Positions 42,768 through 52,088 of a stretch of DNA of 64,000 nt are shown here, in pieces. Within the stretch, counting starts at the first letter, position 1. Each line of letters starts with the position of its first letter. The DNA lies in assembly GCA_017551675.1 (NCBI GenBank), contig JAFZLC010000015.1:1-64000 (forward strand). Reading direction: 5' to 3'. The notes under the pieces are model-generated. The model ran no database searches, was not told the origin of the DNA, and saw only the letters and a list, made by a program, of their open reading frames with translations. The stretch is from Paludibacteraceae bacterium (GTDB lineage: Bacteria; Bacteroidota; Bacteroidia; Bacteroidales; Paludibacteraceae). The translations under genes were made by a program, and so were the position numbers.

Positions 42768-44168
42768 TTATCTATTTTTTTGAACGCCTTTTAATATTTC
42801 CACACACTCATCAGCTGTTTGAACCCCAACCAATTTAGAATCCATCGGACATTGACCTGACTGATCGCGATTGAGAATCATCGGCACCACCGTATCAGCC
42901 ACAATCTTAACCCCATTCTGCTCCAATAGCTTCTTAGCATCTTCACAAATAATGTTCGTGCGAACCTCTTTCACACCACCGACCGCCATCAACGACGCAG
43001 CCGCTTTACCAATGATTTTGTCAGCACACACAGCTCCTTTCAATCGGTTCGGCTCCTTTTGAATCAAGTCGAGGAGGTCTTGTATTCCACGTTGAGCGTG
43101 TTGAGTAGTAACCCCATGGTTGCGTACCAACAAGCTAAGCTTATTATCATTGAGTGTTTTGAGCATCTCATCAGCATCAATACTTACGAGATTGTATTTG
43201 CGTGAACCAAGTCCAATCTTTTCAGCATGCTCAATGGTATGGATACCATGGCGGGAGTTGATACGCTCAATAAGGGCGGATGCATCATCCTTTTCTCGTG
43301 ATGGATAATTGAACACCAAATCCACACAAGCTTGATCGAGTGCCACAGGATCAAGAGATGCGAGTATACCAATGTTATCCATTTCAGGATCAGCAGGATG
43401 CGCATCGCAATCACAATCAACCGAAAGGTTATTCATTACATTGATATAGATGATTCGTTCTCCATTGCCAAAGTAATTATGTACCGCCTGGGCAGCTGCA
43501 GCCATCGACTCAAGGAATCCATCCTGATTCTCCACATGCGACCATAGTTCGTCCACATTCTCCGTATAACCTGCCGTATGGATGTAGGCTTTACCTGCAG
43601 ATGAAGCAACACCGATTGACTGATTTTTCAGTACACCGCCAAAACCACCCATCGCATGTCCTTTGAAATGAGCAAGATTAATCATAAAATCATAGTTTTT
43701 CAGGTGCGTTCCCACACGATCGTAGTGAATCCATGTAGAATCCACAACAGGAATGGTGAAATCACCCTCCTCGTCCATAAGATCCACCTTAGCGATATCG
43801 AGGAACCCATGTTCGCGTATTGTCTGCCAATGTTTCTCAGGATTAGCACGACTACCTCCATAGGCTGTATTACATTCAACCAATGTACCATTCACTGTAT
43901 TCACAAGTTGCTGAATAAGTCGTGGCTGAAGAAAATTATGACCACCCGATTCTCCTGTCGAGATCTTGATTGCCACCCTTCCAGTAGCAGGTCTGCCTAA
44001 AGCTTCATAGATACGTACCAATGCTGCGGGCGATATCTCCTGTGTCATATAGACAGTTGGAGGTACCTCCACCGACACCCGATCATCAGAAGATGGTTCC
44101 GGTTGCTGTTTATTGCTGCATCCACACAGCATGATCAACCCTAAGAAAAGAATAAATAAGCGTTTCAT
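42768..44168 (-). CDS. DUF362-DUF1893 fusion lipoprotein
   Basis: A 466-residue lipoprotein (lipobox 'LIMLCGC'). The first ~310 residues match DUF362 ('FMINLAHFKGHAMGGFGGVL', 'VALDQACVDLVFNYPSREKD'). The last ~130 look like DUF1893 ('LLVRNHGVTTQHAQRGIQDL', 'VCADKIIGKAAASLMAVGGV', 'DQSGQCPMDSKL'). DUF362 proteins are often associated with Fe-S or other metal redox proteins, but no reaction is established. It lies between a TonB receptor and a polyferredoxin, suggesting an envelope redox or metal-handling role. Confidence 0.8.
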   Translation of the reverse strand: MKRLFILFLGLIMLCGCSNKQQPEPSSDDRVSVEVPPTVYMTQEISPAALVRIYEALGRPATGRVAIKISTGESGGHNFLQPRLIQQLVNTVNGTLVECNTAYGGSRANPEKHWQTIREHGFLDIAKVDLMDEEGDFTIPVVDSTWIHYDRVGTHLKNYDFMINLAHFKGHAMGGFGGVLKNQSIGVASSAGKAYIHTAGYTENVDELWSHVENQDGFLESMAAAAQAVHNYFGNGERIIYINVMNNLSVDCDCDAHPADPEMDNIGILASLDPVALDQACVDLVFNYPSREKDDASALIERINSRHGIHTIEHAEKIGLGSRKYNLVSIDADEMLKTLNDNKLSLLVRNHGVTTQHAQRGIQDLLDLIQKEPNRLKGAVCADKIIGKAAASLMAVGGVKEVRTNIICEDAKKLLEQNGVKIVADTVVPMILNRDQSGQCPMDSKLVGVQTADECVEILKGVQKNR

Positions 44169-44180
44169 CTATATTAGATA

Positions 44181-46091
44181 TTAAAATGTCCAACTGATTC
44201 CACCCATTACCGTTGTCTTCGGCATTGGGAAGCCTGCATTGATTTCATATTCCTGTCCAAGGAGGTTGTCTGCCTTCACATTCGCCCACAACTCACGCCA
44301 GATACGAACAGAAGCGTTGGCATTCCACAACACGAAACTCTCTTTGACAGCAAGCGTATCTTTTGTAGCAAGAGCCGTATAAAGTCCTGAAATACATTGC
44401 AATGAAGAACCGACACGGAAACGGTCGTGATGATAAGCGACAGAGAGATTGAACTTATGTTCAGGTGCCGCAAGCGTAGGATTCTCCATGTGCAAGAACG
44501 AATAATTTGTATTCACATGCAAGCCACGCCAGATACGACAACTCACTTCTGCCTCGAAACCAGCATTTTTCAACTCACCCGTATTCACATTGAGAGGTCT
44601 TCCGTTGATCATTTGAGTCTCAATATTATCATCAGAATGGAGATAGAACACATTGAGACCAACACGCATACGACGTTTAAGGAAGAGTTGACGATACGAA
44701 AGTTCATAATTCCAAAGGCTAACAGGATTTAGATCCTTGTTGGCTGGCTTGTACATATAAAGTTCTCTAATGGTTGGATTTCGATAACCGCGACTGACAA
44801 GGGCCTTTATCTCTGCATCATGCGACAAGATGAAGGAGAGTCCGCCCTGAGGTGCATAGTTGATACCTGCCTCCGAGTGGTTACCTAATCGAATACCAGC
44901 ATCGATTACGAGCCAAGAAACGATTTGCTGACGGAAGTCAATGTATCCAGCCACTTCAGACTGCGTTTTGTCGATGATATCCGTTTCCGTATCGTTTGCG
45001 ATAAGCGTATTCCATGCATGTCCTCCGAAGTGTTGGTAGTCAAAACCGAATGTAGTGCGATTACCTTTGAAGAACCTCAACGATTGATAGGCTGTCAAAC
45101 CCGTCATAAGATCGGTATGGTTATAGACTTGTGTCGGAGCAGGAGCCTCATGAGCATGACCATCGTTAATCTTATGTTTACCACCATTATAATAAAACCG
45201 TACAGCACCCGAAGTAGGGAACCGACATTCTGTATATTCATTTTCCAATGAAATAGCCGCCATGCCACGAAGGATGTCGAACTGGCTCTCTTCTATAGGA
45301 GCAGAGACAGTCCCTGGATTGTGTGTGGAGAAGTAAGCTATATTACCCAATCCACCAAGTTGCCAATGTTCATTAAAGTCATATCCGAGACGCAAGAATC
45401 CATTGTATTCCTGAAACTCCATATTAGGTCTGTGTCCATCTGTTCTGCTATAGTTGAACCCAGCAGCAGACGAGAACTTACGTTTATGAAATTGATTAGA
45501 GATACCCGCATCAAATGTTTTGTACGAACCTGCCTGTGCATGAATATTAGTTATGACCGTATCATTTTCCGGTTGATGAGTGACAATATTCACAACACCA
45601 CCCATAGCATTACTTCCATAGTACATAGATGCAGGACCACGTACCACCTCAACACGCTCTGCGAGCATCGTTTGGTAGTTGTCTGCCACAGGATGTCCGT
45701 ACAATCCAGCATACTGAGGCAATCCATCAATTAGCACCAGCACATCCGTATTAGGAGAGCCACCGATACCACGCACTTTAATACCACCGCTTCCTCCTGT
45801 GCTTACACTGTAGCCCAGCACGCCACGTTGCGTAACAAACAATCCAGGAACATCCTGCGTGAGTGTTGGCAGAATGTTCGGTTCACCACGTTCGGTCAGT
45901 CTATTTTCCGTAATGGAACTCACTGTCAACGGTAGCAGACGAGGATCCGTCTGATTTCTAGTTCCGGTAACAACAACTTCGTCGATAACACGAACAGAAT
46001 CAACTTGAGTTTCAGAACTCGCATAAGTCACCCCCGAGAAAAAAATTAGAAGTAATACAGATAAAATACCAGATTTTAATCTCAAGAACAT
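44181..46091 (-). CDS. TonB-dependent receptor of redox/Tat operon
   Basis: A 636-residue outer-membrane receptor with signal peptide ('VLLLIFFSGVTYAS'), TonB box-like 'IDEVVVTGTRNQ', plug ('GIKVRGIGGSPNTDVLVLID', 'VEVVRGPASMYYGSNAMGGV') and a barrel ending 'GGISWTF'. It is first in the operon TonB receptor, DUF362-DUF1893, polyferredoxin, aldo/keto-reductase-type protein, tatA, tatC. A loop segment 'GGKHKINDGHAHEAP' is rich in histidine and might contact metal. Substrate unknown; a metal or redox-active ligand is the best guess from its neighbours. Confidence 0.87.
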   Translation of the reverse strand: MFLRLKSGILSVLLLIFFSGVTYASSETQVDSVRVIDEVVVTGTRNQTDPRLLPLTVSSITENRLTERGEPNILPTLTQDVPGLFVTQRGVLGYSVSTGGSGGIKVRGIGGSPNTDVLVLIDGLPQYAGLYGHPVADNYQTMLAERVEVVRGPASMYYGSNAMGGVVNIVTHQPENDTVITNIHAQAGSYKTFDAGISNQFHKRKFSSAAGFNYSRTDGHRPNMEFQEYNGFLRLGYDFNEHWQLGGLGNIAYFSTHNPGTVSAPIEESQFDILRGMAAISLENEYTECRFPTSGAVRFYYNGGKHKINDGHAHEAPAPTQVYNHTDLMTGLTAYQSLRFFKGNRTTFGFDYQHFGGHAWNTLIANDTETDIIDKTQSEVAGYIDFRQQIVSWLVIDAGIRLGNHSEAGINYAPQGGLSFILSHDAEIKALVSRGYRNPTIRELYMYKPANKDLNPVSLWNYELSYRQLFLKRRMRVGLNVFYLHSDDNIETQMINGRPLNVNTGELKNAGFEAEVSCRIWRGLHVNTNYSFLHMENPTLAAPEHKFNLSVAYHHDRFRVGSSLQCISGLYTALATKDTLAVKESFVLWNANASVRIWRELWANVKADNLLGQEYEINAGFPMPKTTVMGGISWTF

Positions 46092-46849
46092 TATACTTTA
46101 AGATTTTTTTAATGAATTCAACAAATGATCTAACTGTGATTGCAAATGTAAAAAAAATAACGAAAGAAACAATTTTTTTAAAATTTTTTTGATGAGAGAA
46201 CGTATTGAAGAAAGTTTTCTATTTTTAATTATTTAATAGGATTTTCTTAAATATAATTATTTTTTAACTTGTTATAACTATGATAGTTATAACAATCTTA
46301 CTGAAATACATATTATAAATGAAATGTTTATTAAAATATGTATAATTTTTTATGTGAATATTATTAAACCTTCCACTCAAATAATTTTAATTTCATAATA
46401 TAAAGAATTATAAGTAGATAAATGATTAAATTCAGAAAATCTGCAAATATTCTGATTATTTTTTACAATATAATTTTGATTTTATTATCGAATTATATAG
46501 ATTTGCCATATTAGTATTAAATTTGATTATATAGACAATATTTATCATTGTTTATTGTTGCAAAAACTTAGGCTAATACTATATATTGAAAAACATTCGT
46601 ATATTATTATGACACAAGGAGCATTTCAGGCAAAAAGTATAACTGAGACAAGAGGGATGGTTCCTCATCAACCCATGAGTGAGGGACATTCCCATCCTTC
46701 CCGTACTATCGTTCACGCAAAGCTGGAGATGACGGAGGCGGGGTGACAGGATGAAACAAAACCAATCATACAAACAGGAGAGAAAAATGACGATTTTCGT
46801 CAAGTATATATTAAATTATTTTTAACTTTTTTAATTATTATTTTATCTT
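46092..46849. other. AT-rich leader of the DUF2589-like cluster
   Basis: About 760 bases without a convincing gene. The reverse promoter of the TonB receptor is at its left end. Most of 46160-46610 is extremely AT-rich. A distinctly more GC-rich patch (about 46640-46760) contains a 45-codon open frame from the ATG at 46609 ('MTQGAFQAKSITETRGMV' onward) that I do not recognise; it may be a structured RNA or small gene. No good TAnnTTTG box is found just before 46850; TAACTTTT at 46822 is the nearest. Confidence 0.5.
46143..46174 (-). promoter_or_regulatory. Promoter of the TonB/redox/Tat operon
   Basis: Reverse-strand TTG, about 18-19 bases, TACATTTG (46150-46143), roughly 52 bases before the receptor start. 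Confidence 0.55.
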
Positions 46850-47719
46850 ATGGCAATAGGATCAGGAGTAACAAGCAGTACAGTATCTGCTTTGAACGGA
46901 CTACCATTTGAAAACATTATTGGTGGTCCACTTAACGCATGTGTGTTGGCTCAAAAAGAAGCTGCATTAACAACAATTGATTTTATTCAAAGTGTTGGAT
47001 TGACAGTAGATGAAAATGGCCGCACAGAGGCTATTTACGTGTATTTCACGTTCGTACAGAATGGAAGAAAGGTGAATATTAGTGTTCCTTTATTGACGAT
47101 TGTACCAATCCCTTACATTGCAATCAACACAATTGACATCAATTTCAAAGCATCCATCAAAGGAACAGAAGCTACATCAGATACGATTTCTGATGAAGCA
47201 AGTTATACAGGCACACAAAAAACTAACAAACGATTAGGTCTTATTCTTAATCGTAAGAAGTCTACCATGACTTCAACAATCTCTACTAAGAGAGATTCCA
47301 AATCTACAGCAGAATCTTCCTATAGTATTGAAGCAACGGTGGATGTTGCCGTACATGCTTCACAAGACTCTATGCCTGCTGGTATGGCTAAGATTCTTGA
47401 GATGTTGGGTAGTGCCATCGATTTATGTAACCCAGAGGGTGAACTAACTGTAAGTACTGACACTGTCTCTGCTGCAGGAGAAACTATAACTGTAACATAC
47501 AAAGGATCTGATGGAATATACCATCCAGAAGCTATAAGTATAACTAATGTAGATGAGAAAGAGATTAAACTAACAGCAGACGGTATAGGAAAATATTTTG
47601 CATATCCTGGTGATGATAATAATAATAAGATCAATTCCATTACTATTTCATTAGCATCAGAAGAATTATCATTACCAGAAATAGGAAATCTAGAAAAAAC
47701 AGTTAGTAGAGTTGCTTAA
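46850..47719 (+). CDS. DUF2589-like paralog 1
   Basis: A 289-residue cytosolic protein without signal peptide. The conserved core has 'GLPFENIIGGPLNACVLAQ', then 'SVPLLTIVPIPYIAINTIDI' and 'FKASIKG'. A second conserved block is 'VHASQDSMPAGMAKILEMLG'. A variable Ser/Thr/Lys-rich segment (~120-160) separates them. The last ~80 residues read as an Ig-like beta domain ('GELTVSTDTVSAAGETITVT'). All six paralogs in this cluster share the core. I believe the core is DUF2589, whose function is unknown. First gene of the cluster, 13 bases ahead of paralog 2. Confidence 0.8.
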   Translation: MAIGSGVTSSTVSALNGLPFENIIGGPLNACVLAQKEAALTTIDFIQSVGLTVDENGRTEAIYVYFTFVQNGRKVNISVPLLTIVPIPYIAINTIDINFKASIKGTEATSDTISDEASYTGTQKTNKRLGLILNRKKSTMTSTISTKRDSKSTAESSYSIEATVDVAVHASQDSMPAGMAKILEMLGSAIDLCNPEGELTVSTDTVSAAGETITVTYKGSDGIYHPEAISITNVDEKEIKLTADGIGKYFAYPGDDNNNKINSITISLASEELSLPEIGNLEKTVSRVA

Positions 47720-47732
47720 TCGCTAATTATCT

Positions 47733-48590
47733 ATGGCAAGTAGTATAGACACGACAGCATCCACAGTCGCGACGAATGCGTTGCAGTCAATTCCGTTTGG
47801 TTCTATTATTGGTGGACCATTATCTGCCTGTATAGAAGCACAGACGAATGCAGCGAAGACCACCTTGGATTACATCAAGGAAGTAGGTCTAACGTCGGAT
47901 GAGGATGGAAACTCAAGGGCGGTCTATGTCAGCTTCGAATATCGCAAAAATGGACATAAAACAGTACTCAGCATACCTTTGCTGACGATTGTACCGATTC
48001 CGTATTTTGCGATACGAGACATTGACATAGCATTTAAGGCAAGCATTTCGGCGTCATCGTCGCTTTCCACAACGAAAAGCAACAGTCTCGAAGTGAGTGC
48101 CGGTATGAAGGCGAAAGCAGGCTTTAACATTGGCATTGCGAAAGGAAGCATGGAAATGAGCGCCAGTGTTTCAAGCAAGAAGGACTCTACTGCAACAAGA
48201 GATTCAAAATATAGCGTAGAATATACAATGGATGTAGCTGTTAAGGCAGGTCAAGATGATATGCCCGCAGGAATGTCTAAAGTATTGGAGATGCTAAGCG
48301 AATCCATTGACTCAATTGTTGCAACAGGCGAACTAACTGTTTCTTCTCAAAAAATCTCATTAGCAGATGGAGGTGTATATGTTACATATAAAAATGTAGA
48401 TGGATATTACGCCCCTTCAGAAATTACAGTTGAAAGGATTCCTAAAGATGGAGAAAAAAAGCCAACGGGTGATGACGATTCATGTAAACTAGTTCTTGAC
48501 AAAACAGGAGCAGTATGCCTTATTGAAGTAGCTGGACAATATGAGATAAAAGCAGGAGATAATTCCACATTAATCACCGTTACCGAATAA
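47733..48590 (+). CDS. DUF2589-like paralog 2
   Basis: A 285-residue cytosolic paralog of its upstream neighbour and the closest to it. It has 'SIPFGSIIGGPLSACIEAQ', 'SIPLLTIVPIPYFAIRDIDI' and 'VKAGQDDMPAGMSKVLEMLS'. The linker is Ser/Met/Lys-rich ('GFNIGIAKGSMEMSASVSSK'), longer than in paralog 1. The Ig-like C-terminal part ('GELTVSSQKISLADGGVYVT') is followed by a tail ending 'DNSTLITVTE'. The gene pair probably arose by tandem duplication. Confidence 0.8.
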   Translation: MASSIDTTASTVATNALQSIPFGSIIGGPLSACIEAQTNAAKTTLDYIKEVGLTSDEDGNSRAVYVSFEYRKNGHKTVLSIPLLTIVPIPYFAIRDIDIAFKASISASSSLSTTKSNSLEVSAGMKAKAGFNIGIAKGSMEMSASVSSKKDSTATRDSKYSVEYTMDVAVKAGQDDMPAGMSKVLEMLSESIDSIVATGELTVSSQKISLADGGVYVTYKNVDGYYAPSEITVERIPKDGEKKPTGDDDSCKLVLDKTGAVCLIEVAGQYEIKAGDNSTLITVTE

Positions 48591-48606
48591 TTAAACGTAA
48601 TTTAGT

Positions 48607-49923
48607 ATGCCAAAAACAGACGACAAAACTAAAGAAGAGTTGGAGGATTCTCCTTCTGGAAATCCACAAGAAGGTGGAGGTGGGAATCCCAATGAAGGAG
48701 GAGGCGATCCTGGAAATCCACAAGAAGGTGAAGGTGGAAATCCCGATGAAAAAGGAGGCGATCCTGGAAATCCACAAGAAGGTGAAGGTCAGCCAAAGGA
48801 TGAGGACCCTAAACCATCTGGAGGCTCTCAAGACAATGGGGATGCCGATAAAAAAGAAGGCGATTCCAAAGAAGGAGCAGGCGATCCATCTGTTAAAGAA
48901 ATTGCTAATGACGTAATTGACGTAACAGAAAAGGCTGCCAATGCATTCAATAAATTAAGTGCAACGGTAACGCTTGAAAAGGTTACTGCCGATGTAGCAG
49001 GAGTAAACGAGGCAGCATCTTCATGGGAAAAAGTTTCTTTCGATAAAATAATCGGAGAACCCCTTAAAGCAGCTGTTAAGGCACAAGGTGATGCAGCAAA
49101 ATCCGTTTTAGAATTTATCCGTAATGTGGGAGTGACCAACGAGAGCAACAATGGTTCTGAAACCATGACAGTTGTCTCATTCAACTTCTTCCAAAACGGG
49201 AAAATTGCTAAAATGCAAATTCCACTGATAACGCTTGTCCCTATTCCTACGTTAGGTATTAAAGAAGTAACATACGACTTCAAGATGACTATTTCATCCG
49301 CGTCTGATGTTACGATGACCAATACCAACTCTTTCTCGACCATTTTTAATGCCAACGATCCACAACCAGCACTTGCTGGTAATCCAGGAGAGAATAAGGA
49401 TGGTGAAAAAGGAAAGCAGGAAGCTGCAAAAAAAGAGGCAGATGCATCCAAGGTAAAAGACGCCACAAAGAAATCAGTGACATTTTCTGCAGGTTATTCC
49501 TCCAAAAAGGATTCCTCAGCCACGCAAACATCCAAGTATAGTGTAGAAACTACCATGGATGTGACATTGAAGGTTGAGAAAGATGATCTTCCTGCAGGTG
49601 TTTCTAAGATGTTGGAAATTCTGAATGGTTCAACCGAAATTGTTGATCCAAACGGAGAGTTAACATTATCGGCGGATAACCTGACCCTATCCTCAGAAGG
49701 ATATGCTATCTTATCTGTAAGTTATATGGATGGAAATGGAAATTTTGATCCATCTGCCATAACATGTACAGATGTAGATGGGAAAAAGGAGCAAGGGAAG
49801 AAAGTTGCAAGTGCAGACAGCTTACAAATTTTATTTACCGAATCAGGTGTATATAAAGTAAGTGCAGGAAAGAAAAGTCATTTAGTACAGATTAGTCCTG
49901 CTGCCAAGGCAACAGATTCATAA
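48607..49923 (+). CDS. DUF2589-like paralog 3 with low-complexity N-terminus
   Basis: A 438-residue protein. Residues ~1-100 are a low-complexity region built on 'GNPQEGEGG' and 'NPDEKGGDP' units rich in Gly, Pro, Glu, Asp and Lys; three unit copies are seen in DNA at about 48660-48790. The core follows: 'VSFDKIIGEPLKAAVKAQ', 'QIPLITLVPIPTLGIKEVTY', and 'LKVEKDDLPAGVSKMLEILN'. A Lys/Ala-rich charged insert lies between. The Ig-like part ends 'SAGKKSHLVQISPAAKATDS'. The N-terminal repeat may be a flexible linker or extended stalk. Confidence 0.78.
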   Translation: MPKTDDKTKEELEDSPSGNPQEGGGGNPNEGGGDPGNPQEGEGGNPDEKGGDPGNPQEGEGQPKDEDPKPSGGSQDNGDADKKEGDSKEGAGDPSVKEIANDVIDVTEKAANAFNKLSATVTLEKVTADVAGVNEAASSWEKVSFDKIIGEPLKAAVKAQGDAAKSVLEFIRNVGVTNESNNGSETMTVVSFNFFQNGKIAKMQIPLITLVPIPTLGIKEVTYDFKMTISSASDVTMTNTNSFSTIFNANDPQPALAGNPGENKDGEKGKQEAAKKEADASKVKDATKKSVTFSAGYSSKKDSSATQTSKYSVETTMDVTLKVEKDDLPAGVSKMLEILNGSTEIVDPNGELTLSADNLTLSSEGYAILSVSYMDGNGNFDPSAITCTDVDGKKEQGKKVASADSLQILFTESGVYKVSAGKKSHLVQISPAAKATDS

Positions 49924-49932
49924 ATTTAGTAA

Positions 49933-49967
49933 TCTGGAGGGAGATCAAAAAAGGGTCTTCCTCCAGA
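49933..49967 (+). other. Hairpin between cluster genes 3 and 4
   Basis: TCTGGAGGGAGA and TCTTCCTCCAGA form a 12-bp stem (one G-U pair) with an 11-base loop. No T-run follows, so it more likely stabilises or divides the polycistronic RNA than ends it. Confidence 0.6.
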
Positions 49968-49997
49968 ATTAAATCAGTTAATAATTAAAACAGAAAC

Positions 49998-50783
49998 ATG
50001 GAAGCAAGTAATAACACTCTTGTAGATATTCTATCGGAAGCAATGTATTCAACGGTTGAGACGAACAATCGTGCAGCCGATGAATTCTTTCAAAAATTAG
50101 AAGAAATCGGAATAACGTCAGGCAGTGATGGAGAACCTGATGAATTGGCAACAGTGGAGTGCGTTGTAAAGGGAAAAGACGATAAAGAATACACCTTGAA
50201 AATACCAAAACTTATATTGATGCCAATGCCACTTTTACATATAAAAGAGGCTACATTCGATGTAGAAGGAGAATGGGAAATCAATGAAGAAGAACTAAAG
50301 AATACAATTAATAACGTAGCAGAATCATTAAGTTTAAGTGAGGCTGAACTATCTGTTATAAAACAAGACAAACCGAAACATCTAAGTGCAGCAAGAAAAT
50401 CGTTTAGAAATGTTATAACGATAAAAAATCCTAATGATTCAACAAGATTGTCTGCAGTAAAACAATTGTCAAAATTATCAACGGCTAGTATAAGAAGGTT
50501 GATAATAGAAGAAAAAATACCTACAGTTTCAAAACGTGAACTATTAAACGAAATTCGTACTCCCATTAGATTGGCAAATATAGACAGTACTAGTAGTACC
50601 ATGACAAACACAACAAGTGAAAGTCAATCTTCAAACAAACAGAATATAAAGATACGAGTTGCAGTTAGAATGGAGCAATCTGATATGCCAGCAGGATTGA
50701 GTAATCTAATCCAAACAGTATCCAATTGCATTGAAGTAAAAGCACCAGTAACAGAAAACGAATCAAACGAAATAGAAGAATAA
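49998..50783 (+). CDS. DUF2589-like paralog 4, divergent
   Basis: A 261-residue protein retaining the fold markers in weakened form: 'TLKIPKLILMPMPLLHIKEA' in place of the usual VPIP block, and 'VRMEQSDMPAGLSNLIQTVS'. The glycine-rich GGPL motif is missing from its N-terminus. A long charged insert (~95-210) replaces the linker. There is no Ig-like C-terminus. It is the most divergent member together with paralog 6. Confidence 0.7.
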   Translation: MEASNNTLVDILSEAMYSTVETNNRAADEFFQKLEEIGITSGSDGEPDELATVECVVKGKDDKEYTLKIPKLILMPMPLLHIKEATFDVEGEWEINEEELKNTINNVAESLSLSEAELSVIKQDKPKHLSAARKSFRNVITIKNPNDSTRLSAVKQLSKLSTASIRRLIIEEKIPTVSKRELLNEIRTPIRLANIDSTSSTMTNTTSESQSSNKQNIKIRVAVRMEQSDMPAGLSNLIQTVSNCIEVKAPVTENESNEIEE

Positions 50784-50784
50784 T

Positions 50785-51009
50785 ATGGTAACAAATAACG
50801 GAAAAACACCAGGAATGAATTGTCCACAATGTGGCAATTTTATTCCAACCACAATTGCAGAATTACTTACATCAACAGGATTAACCTGTCCTCATTGCAG
50901 ACTAAGACTAACCATCAATCGAAATGAGTCAAAGAAAGCAATGGATATTTTGAAAAAAGTACAAAGTGCATCAGATAGATTAGAAGCAGCAAGTAATTTC
51001 AGTAGATAA
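50785..51009 (+). CDS. Small zinc-ribbon protein
   Basis: A 74-residue protein with 'MNCPQCGNFIPTTIAELLTS' and 'TCPHCRLRLTINRNES', two CPxC pairs that form a rubredoxin-like zinc ribbon. A short helix follows ('MDILKKVQSASDRLEAAS'). It starts one base after the preceding stop and ends two bases before the next start, so it is translationally coupled to the paralog genes. Probably a scaffold or nucleic-acid/protein-binding part of this cluster. Confidence 0.7.
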   Translation: MVTNNGKTPGMNCPQCGNFIPTTIAELLTSTGLTCPHCRLRLTINRNESKKAMDILKKVQSASDRLEAASNFSR

Positions 51010-51011
51010 GT

Positions 51012-52073
51012 ATGATAACAAAAGAAGATATAAAAACAGCCAACACTGCATTCGATTCAGTTCCTTTCGAAAATCTAATTGGAGCTCCACTCTGCGCATG
51101 TGTGAATGCACAGAAACAAGCGTCAGAGGCGACCATAGATTATATTCAAAAGTTAGGATTCGACAAAAGTGAAGATTCAGATGATTTATCTGTAGTAATG
51201 GTAAGTTTTGAGTTTATTCATAATGGGAAACCCAAAACAATGAGATTACCATTGCTTAGCATTGTTCCCGTTCCTTATTTACAGATTGATACGGTAGATA
51301 TTAAATTTACAGCAGAGGTAGCCGCAAACTCAGATGATACCTTTAATGCCCGTATAAGCAATCAACGATATGAAGGAGAAGAACAGGGTAACAATTCATT
51401 GGATTACAAAGGATTAATGGACCTAAACATTCGTGCTACGGGTACCAATATGCCAGCCGGATTAGCCAAAATCCTTCAGGTTTTCCAAGATTATTGTTTT
51501 GAGATTGACGATGTTCCCCAAAATGAAGATGACAACCTCGAAGATGAAGAAGAGATTGAAAACGAAGAAGAGATAAAGGTTGAACCTGAAAATGATTCAA
51601 AAATCGAGAGAAATCCATCTGGGAAATATTATCTTAGAATAATAAGATATTCCATCACAAAGAGCAGATTAAATAATCTCATCAAACAGCTCTGGAAGAA
51701 AAGACCTGAATTAACAGAGGAATCCATTCGTAAAGCTTTTGAAAACAAAGGTGTTTTGTGTACAAATTTAACTTTGGGAGAAGCAGAGGAATTAAACGAT
51801 ATGCTTGAAAATAAGAGCGTTACAGTTAAAATGGAAGAAATGTCCTCAGCATATTATTTACAAATTACGGGTGATGTATCTAATAATAACATAAGCAGAC
51901 TACTCGTTCTAATAAAAGGAACGAGACCAGAGTTGAAGGAAGAAGATATCATTAACATCATTCGTTCAAAAGGTGTATTGTGCAGTTATATCTCATATGA
52001 AGAGGCAGAACTCTTGAAAAACATCATAGAAGAGGCTGGAGGAACTGTGAAAATAGGATTAGTTAGCTTATAG
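51012..52073 (+). CDS. DUF2589-like paralog 5 with two L7/L12-like modules
   Basis: A 353-residue protein. Residues ~10-160 carry the core ('SVPFENLIGAPLCACVNAQ', 'RLPLLSIVPVPYLQIDTVDI', 'ATGTNMPAGLAKILQVFQDY'). An acidic hinge ('EDDNLEDEEEIENEEEIKVE') follows. The last ~155 residues contain two copies of a module with the pattern of the ribosomal L7/L12 C-terminal domain ('GVLCTNLTLGEAEELNDMLE' and 'GVLCSYISYEEAELLKNIIE'). Such modules dock other proteins on the ribosome or elsewhere, so this paralog may recruit a partner. The core-to-module architecture is new to me. Confidence 0.75.
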   Translation: MITKEDIKTANTAFDSVPFENLIGAPLCACVNAQKQASEATIDYIQKLGFDKSEDSDDLSVVMVSFEFIHNGKPKTMRLPLLSIVPVPYLQIDTVDIKFTAEVAANSDDTFNARISNQRYEGEEQGNNSLDYKGLMDLNIRATGTNMPAGLAKILQVFQDYCFEIDDVPQNEDDNLEDEEEIENEEEIKVEPENDSKIERNPSGKYYLRIIRYSITKSRLNNLIKQLWKKRPELTEESIRKAFENKGVLCTNLTLGEAEELNDMLENKSVTVKMEEMSSAYYLQITGDVSNNNISRLLVLIKGTRPELKEEDIINIIRSKGVLCSYISYEEAELLKNIIEEAGGTVKIGLVSL

Positions 52074-52088
52074 AAAATTAATTCAGAA

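Noticed and set aside
48660-48790. CRISPR-like repeats
   Set aside because: The repeats are in frame and encode Gly/Pro/Glu units of a coding region; there are no spacers of constant length or cas genes.
48828-49466. Reverse open frame of 212 codons opposite paralog 3
   Set aside because: Arises from biased codons of the repeat-containing gene; no family match or ribosome site.
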